From NCBI GenBank assembly GCA_002399345.1, contig DHDL01000010.1:27256-65376 (forward strand): DNA of 38,121 nucleotides. Direction: 5' to 3'. A program made the position numbers and the translations under genes. Below are positions 14,987 through 22,489 of the stretch, piece after piece. Position 1 is the first letter of the stretch. Every line of letters starts with the position of its first letter. The DNA comes from Thermoanaerobacterales bacterium UBA4877. Its GTDB lineage: Bacteria; Bacillota; Thermoanaerobacteria; Thermoanaerobacterales; UBA4877. The notes beneath the pieces were generated by a model. That model worked only from the letters and a program-made list of their open reading frames with translations. It was not told the DNA's origin and did not search any database.

Positions 14987-16390
14987 ATGACTAAATTTTC
15001 TGAATCGAGCGGAGGGTTTAAGCAAGAGCTTGGTTTTCCAGCCGCCATAGGGATGGTGGTAGGAAGCATGATTGCTTCGGGTATTTACCTGACACCGCAG
15101 AATCTGGCCGCAGCAAGTAATCCTAAAGCATCGGTACTGGCATGGATTCTGACGGGAGTCGGCTCATCATTCATTGCGGTGAGCTTTGCAAATATGGTAG
15201 CTGCGATACCTAAGACGGGGGGGCCGATAGTTTATACGCGGGCGGCCTTTGGCGAATTCCCGTCGTTTTTGATAGGATGGGCGTACTGGATAGGTGCCTG
15301 GACTTCTCTGGCTGCAATGATAACGGGGTGTGTGAGATATCTTGGCAATATATTTCCGGTAATAAGCAATAACAGGGCAGTCGGTTTTATATTGGCATCT
15401 GTTATTCTCTGGACATTGACTATAATCAATATTTACGGCGTGCAGGCTGCCGGTCGTGTGGTTGTTGTTACTACCATATGTAAGCTTGTCCCCTTAGCTG
15501 TGTTTGTGGTCATAGGGTTATTTCACTTTCATCCCGAGTTTTTCAGCACTGTGTCAAACCCCGGCCTTTCAGGCTTTGGCACTCTTTCTTCGGCCGTAGG
15601 TATAACAATGTGGGCCTTTATGGGTTTGGAAATGGGAGTATTCCCGGCTGAAGAAACTAAAAATGCGTCTGTCTTTATAAAAAAAGCAACCATTTTCGGC
15701 ACGATTTTCGTTGCTCTTGTATATTTAGTGGTGAGTGTTGTGGCATTTGGCGTTATGCCGCAGGCTCAACTGGCAAAATCCAATGCTCCTATTGCCGAAA
15801 TGATAGATATGATGACGGGAGGGAAATGGGGCGGTATCTTTGTTTCTCTGGGCGTTGTGGTATCAACCTTAGGGGCTTCGGCTGGTAATTGCATAGTAAC
15901 GGCGCGATGCTCATATGCTTGTGCGGTAAACAAAACTTTTCCTTCTATATTTGGATATATGGACAAAAAGCATGGTACGCCGGTGGGCTCATTGATTATT
16001 GCGGCCGTGCTTACAAACCTGCTCCTTATTGCCAGCTATACCAGAGGTTTGAATGCCGCCTATGAATTCGTCATGCTGCTTTCTACGATGATTACGCTTC
16101 CGGCCTATATTGCGACGGCAGGTGCGGAAATACTTATTTGTAAGAAGTTTGATCCCAAATTGGGCATCGGTAATTTCATCAAAAATGCATTTGTACCACT
16201 GGTCGCTATGGGTTACAGCATTTATGCAATTTTGGGCTGCGGTGCCGATGCTGTAAAATGGGGCTTTATATCGATTTTATTGGGAATTCCCTTTTATCTT
16301 TACGTAAAGATTGAACAGAAGAATAAAACAGGAGAAATTTCCTGCGTAGACAATGAATATCTGTCCGAAAACATGTCTAAGGATAAGTAA
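14987..16390 (+). CDS. APC superfamily amino acid permease
   Basis: Twelve-helix inner-membrane amino acid transporter or exchanger. Start set at ATG 14987 behind TTGGGAGG (14973-14980); an in-frame ATG at 14888 lies inside the previous gene. The 467-residue product has the APC signature in helix 1, GMVVGSMIASGIYLTP (about 19-34), and the helix 3 region PKTGGPIVYTRAAFGEFPSF. Helix 6 carries WAFMGLEMGVFPAEETKN. This matches the basic amino acid/polyamine antiporter-like group, but specificity cannot be read. It heads a three-gene operon with a serine hydrolase and a D,D-dipeptidase. That suggests transport of an amino acid or small product linked to these hydrolases. Confidence 0.88.
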   Translation: MTKFSESSGGFKQELGFPAAIGMVVGSMIASGIYLTPQNLAAASNPKASVLAWILTGVGSSFIAVSFANMVAAIPKTGGPIVYTRAAFGEFPSFLIGWAYWIGAWTSLAAMITGCVRYLGNIFPVISNNRAVGFILASVILWTLTIINIYGVQAAGRVVVVTTICKLVPLAVFVVIGLFHFHPEFFSTVSNPGLSGFGTLSSAVGITMWAFMGLEMGVFPAEETKNASVFIKKATIFGTIFVALVYLVVSVVAFGVMPQAQLAKSNAPIAEMIDMMTGGKWGGIFVSLGVVVSTLGASAGNCIVTARCSYACAVNKTFPSIFGYMDKKHGTPVGSLIIAAVLTNLLLIASYTRGLNAAYEFVMLLSTMITLPAYIATAGAEILICKKFDPKLGIGNFIKNAFVPLVAMGYSIYAILGCGADAVKWGFISILLGIPFYLYVKIEQKNKTGEISCVDNEYLSENMSKDK

Positions 16391-16413
16391 TAAATTGAAG
16401 AGGGGTGTATGAA

Positions 16414-17175
16414 GTGGACTTTACAGTCATTGAGAGCAGGCTTCATTCATTAAAGGGCAAAGTAGGTTTTTACTACGAGGATTTAGCCAGCGGTGAGAGT
16501 TTTGGCGTGAATGACAATGAAGAGTATATTGCCGCCAGCGTTATAAAGATACCCGTGCTGGTGGAGGCATACAGACAGTTTGAACAGAAGGCCGTATCGC
16601 AGGACGACTTTTTGGAGATCAGGGATGAAGACAGAGTTCCTTCATGCGGGGCCGCTGCTTATCTCCATGCGGGGACGCGCCTCACTCTTAAAGACCTGTG
16701 CAGGCTGATGATAATAATCAGCGATAATATGGCGACCAATCTCCTTATTAAAAAGCTGGGTATGGAGAATATAAACAGGACCATCGCGGATTTGGGTCTT
16801 AAGAAGACCAGGCTTAAGAGGCTGCTCTTTGATAGCAATGCAGAATCTAAAGGCAAACAGAATTACATAACGCCGAGGGAGATTGCACTGCTGCTTAAAT
16901 TGATGTGGGAGGGGAAGCTGGTTTCAAGCGAGGCAAGTGCGGAAATGCTGGAGATTTTAAAACATCAGGAGATTAACCATAAGATACCTTCTATGCTGCC
17001 GGATGATGTGTGCGTTGCACACAAGACGGGGGAGGATGATGGGATTACCCATGATGCCGGTATTGTATATGCGGCCCGGCCGTTTATATTGTGCTTTGCT
17101 TCAAATAATACCGACGTGCCCCAGACCGAACAGTTTATACGCACGAGTGCTCGCATGATATATGACGGTAGATAA
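16414..17175 (+). CDS. Beta-lactamase-like serine hydrolase without a signal peptide
   Basis: Penicillin-recognising fold of the class A beta-lactamase group (Beta-lactamase2). Start taken at GTG 16414, 8-9 bases after GAGGGG; an in-frame GTG at 16405 lies inside that site. The 253-residue product has the nucleophile SVIK (Ser42, Lys45), SDN (about 107-109) and KTG (about 205). The omega-loop ExxLN of true class A enzymes is not visible; the region reads LLFDSNAESKGKQNYITP, as in many clostridial relatives. Efficient antibiotic hydrolysis is therefore doubtful, and a D,D-peptidase or esterase role is more likely. There is no signal peptide or membrane anchor, so it should act in the cytoplasm. 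It lies 23 bases after the permease and 27 before vanX. Confidence 0.85.
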   Translation: MDFTVIESRLHSLKGKVGFYYEDLASGESFGVNDNEEYIAASVIKIPVLVEAYRQFEQKAVSQDDFLEIRDEDRVPSCGAAAYLHAGTRLTLKDLCRLMIIISDNMATNLLIKKLGMENINRTIADLGLKKTRLKRLLFDSNAESKGKQNYITPREIALLLKLMWEGKLVSSEASAEMLEILKHQEINHKIPSMLPDDVCVAHKTGEDDGITHDAGIVYAARPFILCFASNNTDVPQTEQFIRTSARMIYDGR

Positions 17176-17202
17176 TGACTGGTTTGTGAGGTGGATTAAA
17201 TC

Positions 17203-17958
17203 ATGAAAGGATATATGGATATCCCTATTATTAGTTCTATTGAATTTTGGGATGATGAGGGATTGAGGTGTTTACCTATACGTGAGTCGGATGACAAGCT
17301 TGTCCCTTTGAGTTTATGTCCGGATAAGATAATAGTAAGCCCGCAGTATTATATACAGGGAATTGACGGATCGCTGTCCGAAGGCTACGCACGGGCCGGC
17401 CTCTATAGAAAACTTATTGATGCCGCGGCTGCATTGCCCACAGGGTGCCGATTTGTTATATATGACTGCTGGCGGCCGCTTAAGGTTCAGCAGACGTTGT
17501 TTGATATCCAGAAGGATGAGATAAAGGAGGAAAATCCTGGATTGCCGGATGAGGATATATTTAAAAAGACCCGTGAGTATGTGGCACCGCCCTCCAGGGA
17601 TGCGGCCCGACCCACGCCTCACAACACGGGAGGGGCAATAGATCTTACCATTGCCGATGAGAAGGGCCTGGCCCTTGATATGGGCTGTGAATTTGACAAT
17701 TCTACCGAAAGGGCACGGACCGTTTATTTTGAAGAACGGTTTAAGGCGGGTAACAAAATGACGGCGAAAGATGTCGAGGCAATGAGAAATAGAAGACTGC
17801 TATATCATATTATGACGAATGCAGGTTTTACTAATTATGTCGAAGAATGGTGGCACTATGATTATGGAGATCAGAACTGGGCATGGTGCTCAAAAAAATC
17901 CGAAGCTATTTACGGTATGACCGCACCTTCATTTCCATGGAATAATGGTATTGAATAA
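17203..17958 (+). CDS. VanX-type D-alanyl-D-alanine dipeptidase
   Basis: Cytoplasmic zinc dipeptidase of the M15D family, cutting D-Ala-D-Ala. The 251-residue product has the substrate Arg in YDCWRP (about 86-91), the zinc motif HNTGGAIDL (about 143-151) and the catalytic EEWWHYDYG near residue 210. Length is that of VanX/DdpX (about 200-250), with no signal peptide. A GAGGTGG site precedes ATG 17203. No vanH, vanA or vanRS is present, so a glycopeptide-resistance role is unlikely. As with DdpX in E. coli, recycling of cell-wall dipeptides for carbon and nitrogen fits better. It is the last gene of the operon, closed by the terminator at 17973. Confidence 0.9.
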   Translation: MKGYMDIPIISSIEFWDDEGLRCLPIRESDDKLVPLSLCPDKIIVSPQYYIQGIDGSLSEGYARAGLYRKLIDAAAALPTGCRFVIYDCWRPLKVQQTLFDIQKDEIKEENPGLPDEDIFKKTREYVAPPSRDAARPTPHNTGGAIDLTIADEKGLALDMGCEFDNSTERARTVYFEERFKAGNKMTAKDVEAMRNRRLLYHIMTNAGFTNYVEEWWHYDYGDQNWAWCSKKSEAIYGMTAPSFPWNNGIE

Positions 17959-17970
17959 TTATTTTTATAT

Positions 17971-18732
17971 TTATTGTCTCAGGGCAATTTCACCCTGGGA
18001 CAATATTTTTTCTGCGGCATCTTCCCCTATCTCTATGCAGTCTTTTGCTCTGTCAAACTGATTGGGTCTTATGCCGCTCAAGTCCGGCCTGATAATGACA
18101 TCCGCCTTGATTTTCTTTAATTGTTTAAGCTGTTTTTGTAAGGTGTCTATGGACAGCAGTAAAATATCGACCATATTTGTAGGCCGGTAGGTTACTGAGG
18201 AGAATCCCACGTCTACCGCAATAGTGTAGCCGGCTCCCATTTCCGTAAGCATATCCGCCGGGACGATATCTACAAAACCGCCGTCAACCAGTATTTTATC
18301 ATTAAGGTAAACAGGTTCGAATACGGCAGGTATTGCTGTACTTGCCCTCACTGCGGTACTCACCGGCCCCTTTGTGAAGATGTAAGGCTTGTATGAGACG
18401 ACGTCGGCAGCGATGGCTGCGAAGGGTATGGGCATATCTTCGATATTCTGCCCTCTGGTCAATGTGGTTATTATGGATTCCAGTTTTTTGCCGGACATTA
18501 TTCCTTTTCTGGATATGGTAAGGTCCATCCACTGTTTGGGTGTCACATTTATGGCCAACTCTTCCAGACGGTTTATGGGAATACCAGATGCATATAATGC
18601 TCCTATCAGTGCCCCCATGCTGCAGCCCGCCACATAGTCCGGATGTATGCTGTGCCTTTCCAATGCCTTGATAACGCCCACATGGGCATACCCTCTGGCT
18701 GAACCTCCTCCCAGTGCGAGTCCTATCTTCAT
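17971..18732 (-). CDS. Patatin-like phospholipase (RssA family)
   Basis: Predicted serine lipid acyl hydrolase with a Ser-Asp dyad. The 253-residue product has the oxyanion loop GGGSARG (8-14), the nucleophile elbow GCSMG (Ser38) and the catalytic Asp in VDGGFVDIVP (about 150). There is no signal peptide. The ATG follows AAAAGGAGG. It lies 27 bases after the nucleoside hydrolase gene on the same strand and is probably co-transcribed. Its last codons lie within the terminator of the convergent vanX operon. The substrate is unknown, as for most RssA/YlbK-type proteins. Confidence 0.9.
   Translation of the reverse strand: MKIGLALGGGSARGYAHVGVIKALERHSIHPDYVAGCSMGALIGALYASGIPINRLEELAINVTPKQWMDLTISRKGIMSGKKLESIITTLTRGQNIEDMPIPFAAIAADVVSYKPYIFTKGPVSTAVRASTAIPAVFEPVYLNDKILVDGGFVDIVPADMLTEMGAGYTIAVDVGFSSVTYRPTNMVDILLLSIDTLQKQLKQLKKIKADVIIRPDLSGIRPNQFDRAKDCIEIGEDAAEKILSQGEIALRQ
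17973..18011 (+). terminator. Terminator of the permease/hydrolase/vanX operon
   Basis: Twelve-pair stem (17973-17984 with 17993-18004) with one G-T position that is a G-U pair only on the plus strand. ATTTTTT follows directly. It overlaps the 3' end of the opposing patatin gene. There is no T-run on the other side, so it works for the plus strand. Confidence 0.85.
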
Positions 18733-18759
18733 TATCTGCCTCCTTTTAATTAATATCGG

Positions 18760-19674
18760 TTAATTATAACATGCCATTGATTTTGTAAGTAAATCTATAA
18801 ATCTTTTCCTGTCTATGTCAAAGGCGACATCTGTATTGGGTTTGCGCCCTGTCTTTTCTCTATAGTCGACGACCGTCTTGCCTGTAGTGAACTCACCGTG
18901 CAGCTCTATATCCACATGCAACCGTTTTGTTGTAAAGATGGTGGGATCTATGGCCCATGCCACGGCACAGGGATCATGAAGAGGCAAACCCTTTTGGATA
19001 TTAGTATTTTTCCCGTAGGCATCGAGCATATTTGCCAGCATGCAGCATACGTGTCCCAGCCCTCTTATTTTTTCCACTTCTTCTTTATATATGAGTGCTT
19101 TATTGGTAACATCCAGGCCACACATGGTTATGGGTATGCCGGAGCGAAATACTATATCCGCGGCCTCCGGGTCTGTCCAAATATTAAATTCGGCTGAAGG
19201 GGTTCGGTTGCCCCCGAAACACGCACCCCCCATGAGTGATATCCTGGCGATTTTATTTTTTAGCTCGGGGTGGATAAGAAGAAACAAGGCAATATTTGTC
19301 AAGGGACCGGTGGGTATTATGGTTATATTATCATTTTTTTCCGCCACGTCTGCCATGAGATCTATTGCGTTGCTGCTTACGGGTTTTAATGAAGGCTGTG
19401 GAAGAGCGGGTCCGGCCAGGCCGTTTTCCCCGTGTATCTCTGGCGCGGTGACCAGATTTTTAATAAGGGGCCTGTCCGCTCCGGCTGCCACGGGTACGTC
19501 TATACCTGCATAACTTAAGATTGCAAGGGCATTATTAAGCGTCTTATCCAGGGTCTGGTTTCCTGCAACCGCAGTCACCGCTTTTATACTTAAGGCATTG
19601 CTGGCGAAGGCCATGAGCAGTGCTACTGCATCGTCATTTCCGGGATCGCAGTCGATAATAACGGGTTTTTTCAT
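18760..19674 (-). CDS. Inosine-uridine preferring nucleoside hydrolase family protein
   Basis: Cytoplasmic calcium-dependent enzyme cutting the N-glycosidic bond of nucleosides to base and ribose. The 304-residue product opens with IIDCDPGNDDAVAL, the family's calcium-binding cluster (Asp8, Asp10, Asp14, Asp15; the usual DTDPG has Cys for Thr here). It also carries the PTGPLTNIAL motif (about 115), LMGG, and SAEFNIWTDPEAA (about 160). The late His of the active site is in LPLHDPCAVA. Length is normal (about 310). A TAAGGAG site precedes the ATG. It is the first gene of a two-gene unit with the patatin. Pyrimidine versus purine preference cannot be read. Confidence 0.92.
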   Translation of the reverse strand: MKKPVIIDCDPGNDDAVALLMAFASNALSIKAVTAVAGNQTLDKTLNNALAILSYAGIDVPVAAGADRPLIKNLVTAPEIHGENGLAGPALPQPSLKPVSSNAIDLMADVAEKNDNITIIPTGPLTNIALFLLIHPELKNKIARISLMGGACFGGNRTPSAEFNIWTDPEAADIVFRSGIPITMCGLDVTNKALIYKEEVEKIRGLGHVCCMLANMLDAYGKNTNIQKGLPLHDPCAVAWAIDPTIFTTKRLHVDIELHGEFTTGKTVVDYREKTGRKPNTDVAFDIDRKRFIDLLTKSMACYN

Positions 19675-19715
19675 AGGGCCACATCTCCTTATTTTTCTAT
19701 ATGATTCTCATCTTT

Positions 19716-19744
19716 ATTGTAACTGCCGTATTCTTTGATATCAA
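19716..19744 (-). promoter_or_regulatory. Promoter of the nucleoside hydrolase/patatin unit
   Basis: On the minus strand TTGATA and TACAAT are 17 bases apart. The -35 lies within a perfect palindrome TTGATATCAA (19735-19744) placed between this unit and the divergent fusion gene. The palindrome could serve as a common operator. Confidence 0.65.
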
Positions 19745-19766
19745 GTATGGTAAAATAGGTTTGGTG

Positions 19767-21191
19767 ATGAAAATGAGAGATAAGTATGAGGGCTGTTTGG
19801 CCGGTCTGGCCGTGGGTGACACCATGGGCATGCCTACCGAGCTTTTAAGCAGGGACGAGATAAAGAGCACATATGGCCGCACCTGCGGCATGGTGGATGC
19901 CGCAGGCGGAGGAAATATAGGACTTAAAAGAGGCAGTTATACCGACGATACACAGATGACCATGGCACTGGCCAAGGCAATAAATAAGGCGGGTTATGTG
20001 GAGCAGTATACGGTGGCTGATGAGTTTATGAAGCTGGATGGCCGCCTTATAGGCGGGGGCGCCGGCTGCATGGAAGGTATAGCTAATATGAAGCGCGGCA
20101 TACCCTGGGACAAAGCGGGAAGCAGCAGCGCGGGGAACGGAGCAGCCATGAGGACGGCGCCGGTGGCTCTCTTTTACCATGGTGATGCAAGCAGGATTTT
20201 GAGGGCGGTAAGGGTACATAGCATAATGACCCATAAGGATAGCAGGGCAGTTGAGGCTGCGCAAATGACCTCCTTGGCCATAGACTATCTGCTGGACGGA
20301 AAGGATCCTGCTGACCTTTTAGATTATCTTATTTCGTTTGCTATAAATAGCGAGATAAAGGATGTTCTTGAAGAGACTAGCAGTCTTGCACAAAGTAGTG
20401 GTGATGGAGAGATAGCCTTGAATAAATTTGATATCTCCGGTTATTCGGTGGGCAGCCTAGGCGCCGTTCTTTATATATTCATTAAGCATGCGGATAGCTA
20501 CCGGGATACCGTCCTTACGGCGGCCAATATGGGAGGCGACTCGGATACAATAGCAGCCATAGCGGGGGCGCTTTCCGGTGCGTATAACGGGATAGTCGGC
20601 ATACCGGAGGATTGGATTAAAACGCTGAAGGATGAAGAAATTATTATCGGCCTAGCTGATGAACTTTATGATCTCAGCCTCAACCCTTATAAGCCCGTGC
20701 CCGACGTATTGGATTATAACTTGAAGGCTATCTTCGTAGGCTATAACCCCGGCCTGGCCTCGGCGGAAAGGGGACATTTTTATGCATCAAACACAAACCG
20801 TTTCTGGAAGGTTCTCAATGAAAGCGGTATACTTCCCCAGCCGCTTACCTGGAAGGATGACTGGCGCATGGCCGGATATGGTTACGGACTCACCGACATA
20901 GTTAAGCAATGTACAAGAGAAGCCAAGGACATAACCGATGATATGTATGAAAAAGGTAAGAAAAGGCTGATAAGGGTTTTAAACCAGTATCACCCCGGTA
21001 TCATATGCTATAACGGCAAGGGGATATACCAAAAGCTGATGGGTCTTAAAAAAATTGACTACGGAGTTCAACCCACACATGCTGTGCCGGGAATTATGGA
21101 CTATGTTGTTCCTTCAACCAGTGGACGCACAGGTATAAAATGGAGTGTGAGGCTGGGATATTTTGCAGAATTAAACAACATGATTAATTAA
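19767..21191 (+). CDS. ADP-ribosylglycohydrolase fused to a TDG/MUG-type DNA glycosylase
   Basis: A two-domain cytoplasmic protein of 474 residues (start ATG 19767; ATG 19773 is also possible, and the in-frame ATG at 19701 has no ribosome site). The first domain (about 3-300) is a DraG/ARH-type ADP-ribosylglycohydrolase. All its metal motifs are present: GLAVGDTMGMPTE, YTDDTQMTMAL and MGGDSDTIAAIAG. The second (about 319-474) is a mismatch-type uracil/thymine DNA glycosylase. It has GYNPGLASAERGHFY, then NTNRFWKVL, and the late VVPSTSGR that corresponds to the MUG/TDG insertion loop. The two are in one uninterrupted frame with a short linker. I infer that it removes ADP-ribose and a damaged or modified base from the same substrate, or acts on ADP-ribosylated DNA. 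Neither role is shown. Confidence 0.9.
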   Translation: MKMRDKYEGCLAGLAVGDTMGMPTELLSRDEIKSTYGRTCGMVDAAGGGNIGLKRGSYTDDTQMTMALAKAINKAGYVEQYTVADEFMKLDGRLIGGGAGCMEGIANMKRGIPWDKAGSSSAGNGAAMRTAPVALFYHGDASRILRAVRVHSIMTHKDSRAVEAAQMTSLAIDYLLDGKDPADLLDYLISFAINSEIKDVLEETSSLAQSSGDGEIALNKFDISGYSVGSLGAVLYIFIKHADSYRDTVLTAANMGGDSDTIAAIAGALSGAYNGIVGIPEDWIKTLKDEEIIIGLADELYDLSLNPYKPVPDVLDYNLKAIFVGYNPGLASAERGHFYASNTNRFWKVLNESGILPQPLTWKDDWRMAGYGYGLTDIVKQCTREAKDITDDMYEKGKKRLIRVLNQYHPGIICYNGKGIYQKLMGLKKIDYGVQPTHAVPGIMDYVVPSTSGRTGIKWSVRLGYFAELNNMIN

Positions 21192-21296
21192 ACATTTGTC
21201 ATATAATAAATGATATGCAGCTTTCTAATTGCATTATACTGTGAATTGAAAATTTGTGCTTTATTTATTTTTATTTGGCGCGAAAATTGAAGAACC

Positions 21297-21381
21297 TGTG
21301 GAAAAACCTGTGAATATTGTTGAAAACTCTGTGGAAAGGCTTTGAAAAACCTTTTGAAATTGCAGTGGAAATTGTGGAAAT
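21297..21381 (+). repeat. Cluster of TGTGGAAA-type words (DnaA-box-like)
   Basis: TGTGGAAAA (21297-21305), TGTGAATAT (21309), TGTGGAAAG (21330), AGTGGAAAT (21364) and TGTGGAAAT (21373-21381) all lie on one strand. The first is the complement of TTTTCCACA, a common DnaA-box variant, and the others differ by one or two bases. An AT-rich stretch precedes it at 21260-21280. The region 21192-21417 otherwise holds no gene. Confidence 0.3.
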
Positions 21382-21386
21382 GAAAA

Positions 21387-21410
21387 ATAGGGACCAAAAT
21401 AAGTCCCTAT
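21387..21410 (-). terminator. Terminator of the DNRLRE-protein unit
   Basis: Perfect 8-pair stem ATAGGGAC/GTCCCTAT with an 8-base loop. On the minus strand TTTTTCATTTC follows. It lies 8 bases beyond the stop of the minus-strand gene. Confidence 0.85.
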
Positions 21411-21417
21411 AATGAAA

Positions 21418-22017
21418 TTATTCCGGGTTATCTTCATGAAACTCAGGATCTGCCTCACCCTCGGATGGATTTTCAGGCTGAACAGGTTTTTCTTTATGGG
21501 AATAGGTTATCTTTAGGCCAGGCCGAAGCTCCGCATTTAAATTTTCGGAGGTTGCAAATCTTTTGGTTTCACCGTCGGCTGCCTCCGTGGATTTTAATAA
21601 AACTCCAAAATTGGTTTTGGTATGCTTAAACCAATGGGACATAAACTCCGTGATGTCCCATTGATAAAACCCGGCATTTTTAACCGGTACCGTGGGGCCG
21701 TGGGATAACTCGTCATAGCCGGGGGCGCTTTCCCAGTTTACCGCATTCCCCTGCCACTTTTGTGTGACTAAGTATGGCGTTACATAGGCGCATACCGCCG
21801 GATCGGTAACATCGCACACATAAAGCTTAAGTATGGCGCTGGTTATATCTACACAGTCATTCATATCGGAAAGATCAAACTTCACGAGGTCACGGTATAT
21901 GGAATTGCGGGAATATCTGCCTACCCACATGGTAGCATCGCCTGTCCTTATGGCGTCCGGGTAGCCCGACTCGATTGCGGTGTCATCTTTAACAGGTTTA
22001 ATTATAATTTTAGGCAT
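21418..22017 (-). CDS. DNRLRE domain protein
   Basis: The 199-residue product is mostly one DNRLRE-type beta-sandwich domain. It contains the typical LVKFDLSDM strand (about 43-52), LKLYVCDV, VTQKWQGNAVNWESAPGYD and FYQWDITEFMSHWF. The family is common in clostridial surface and phage-like structural proteins and probably binds or stiffens carbohydrate or protein assemblies. Unusually, no signal peptide or anchor is visible. The last 25 residues are acidic and proline-rich (EKPVQPENPSEGEADPE). The start follows GGAGGAA. It lies 50 bases after a small membrane protein gene on the same strand. Confidence 0.75.
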   Translation of the reverse strand: MPKIIIKPVKDDTAIESGYPDAIRTGDATMWVGRYSRNSIYRDLVKFDLSDMNDCVDITSAILKLYVCDVTDPAVCAYVTPYLVTQKWQGNAVNWESAPGYDELSHGPTVPVKNAGFYQWDITEFMSHWFKHTKTNFGVLLKSTEAADGETKRFATSENLNAELRPGLKITYSHKEKPVQPENPSEGEADPEFHEDNPE

Positions 22018-22067
22018 ATGTGTTCCTCCATCCTATAGAATAGTACAGTATAATATATGTAATTACA

Positions 22068-22349
22068 TCATTTTTTGCTCATTTTGATTAAGATGCCATC
22101 CCATATGCATACGAGTACGACTGAGCCTATAAGGCCGCCTGTAAAGGCAAAATTATGGATGGCCGGCCCCCAGCCCGTGATTGTTTCGCCAAACCATCCG
22201 CCTGCTATAGACATGATAAGCGGCCAGGAAAACCCCCCATAGATCTTTGTTAATCTGTCCATATATGTTTTCCCGGATTTAAAATTTATAAGCGGGTGTA
22301 TGATTAAAAAAACCAAGATGCCAATGATTACAAGCAGAAATAAATACAT
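22068..22349 (-). CDS. Small membrane protein, YeaQ/YmgE-like
   Basis: A 93-residue protein with three hydrophobic segments (about 2-20, 40-55, 68-85). The glycine-rich SIAGGWFGETITGW followed by a second GGLIGSVVL recalls the GlsB/YeaQ/YmgE transglycosylase-associated family of stress membrane proteins. The similarity is partial, and it is longer at the N-terminus. The start follows GGAAAGGAAG. It is probably co-transcribed with the DNRLRE gene. No function can be stated. Confidence 0.55.
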   Translation of the reverse strand: MYLFLLVIIGILVFLIIHPLINFKSGKTYMDRLTKIYGGFSWPLIMSIAGGWFGETITGWGPAIHNFAFTGGLIGSVVLVCIWDGILIKMSKK

Positions 22350-22374
22350 ATATTATCGCTTCCTTTCCGATAAT

Positions 22375-22403
22375 ATTATATTTAGCTACATTTATTAAAA
22401 GAA
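22375..22403 (-). promoter_or_regulatory. Candidate promoter of the small membrane protein/DNRLRE unit
   Basis: On the minus strand a perfect TATAAT lies 17 bases from TTCTTT, a weak -35. The -10 is 25 bases before the ATG. Confidence 0.4.
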
Positions 22404-22489
22404 CTGAGAATTATGTGATTTAAGTCATGAAATGCAAGAAATAAGATGTATAATTAATATGTACATAAAATTATAAAGGGAGTGATTGT

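Noticed and set aside
16405..17958. Vancomycin or beta-lactam resistance cluster
   Set aside because: VanX-type dipeptidase is present, but vanH, vanA and vanRS are not. The serine hydrolase lacks an export signal and the class A omega-loop motif.
21240..21412. Small protein gene in the spacer before the DNRLRE terminator
   Set aside because: Every plus-strand frame is broken by a stop, there is no ribosome site, and the C-terminal codons are just the terminator stem.
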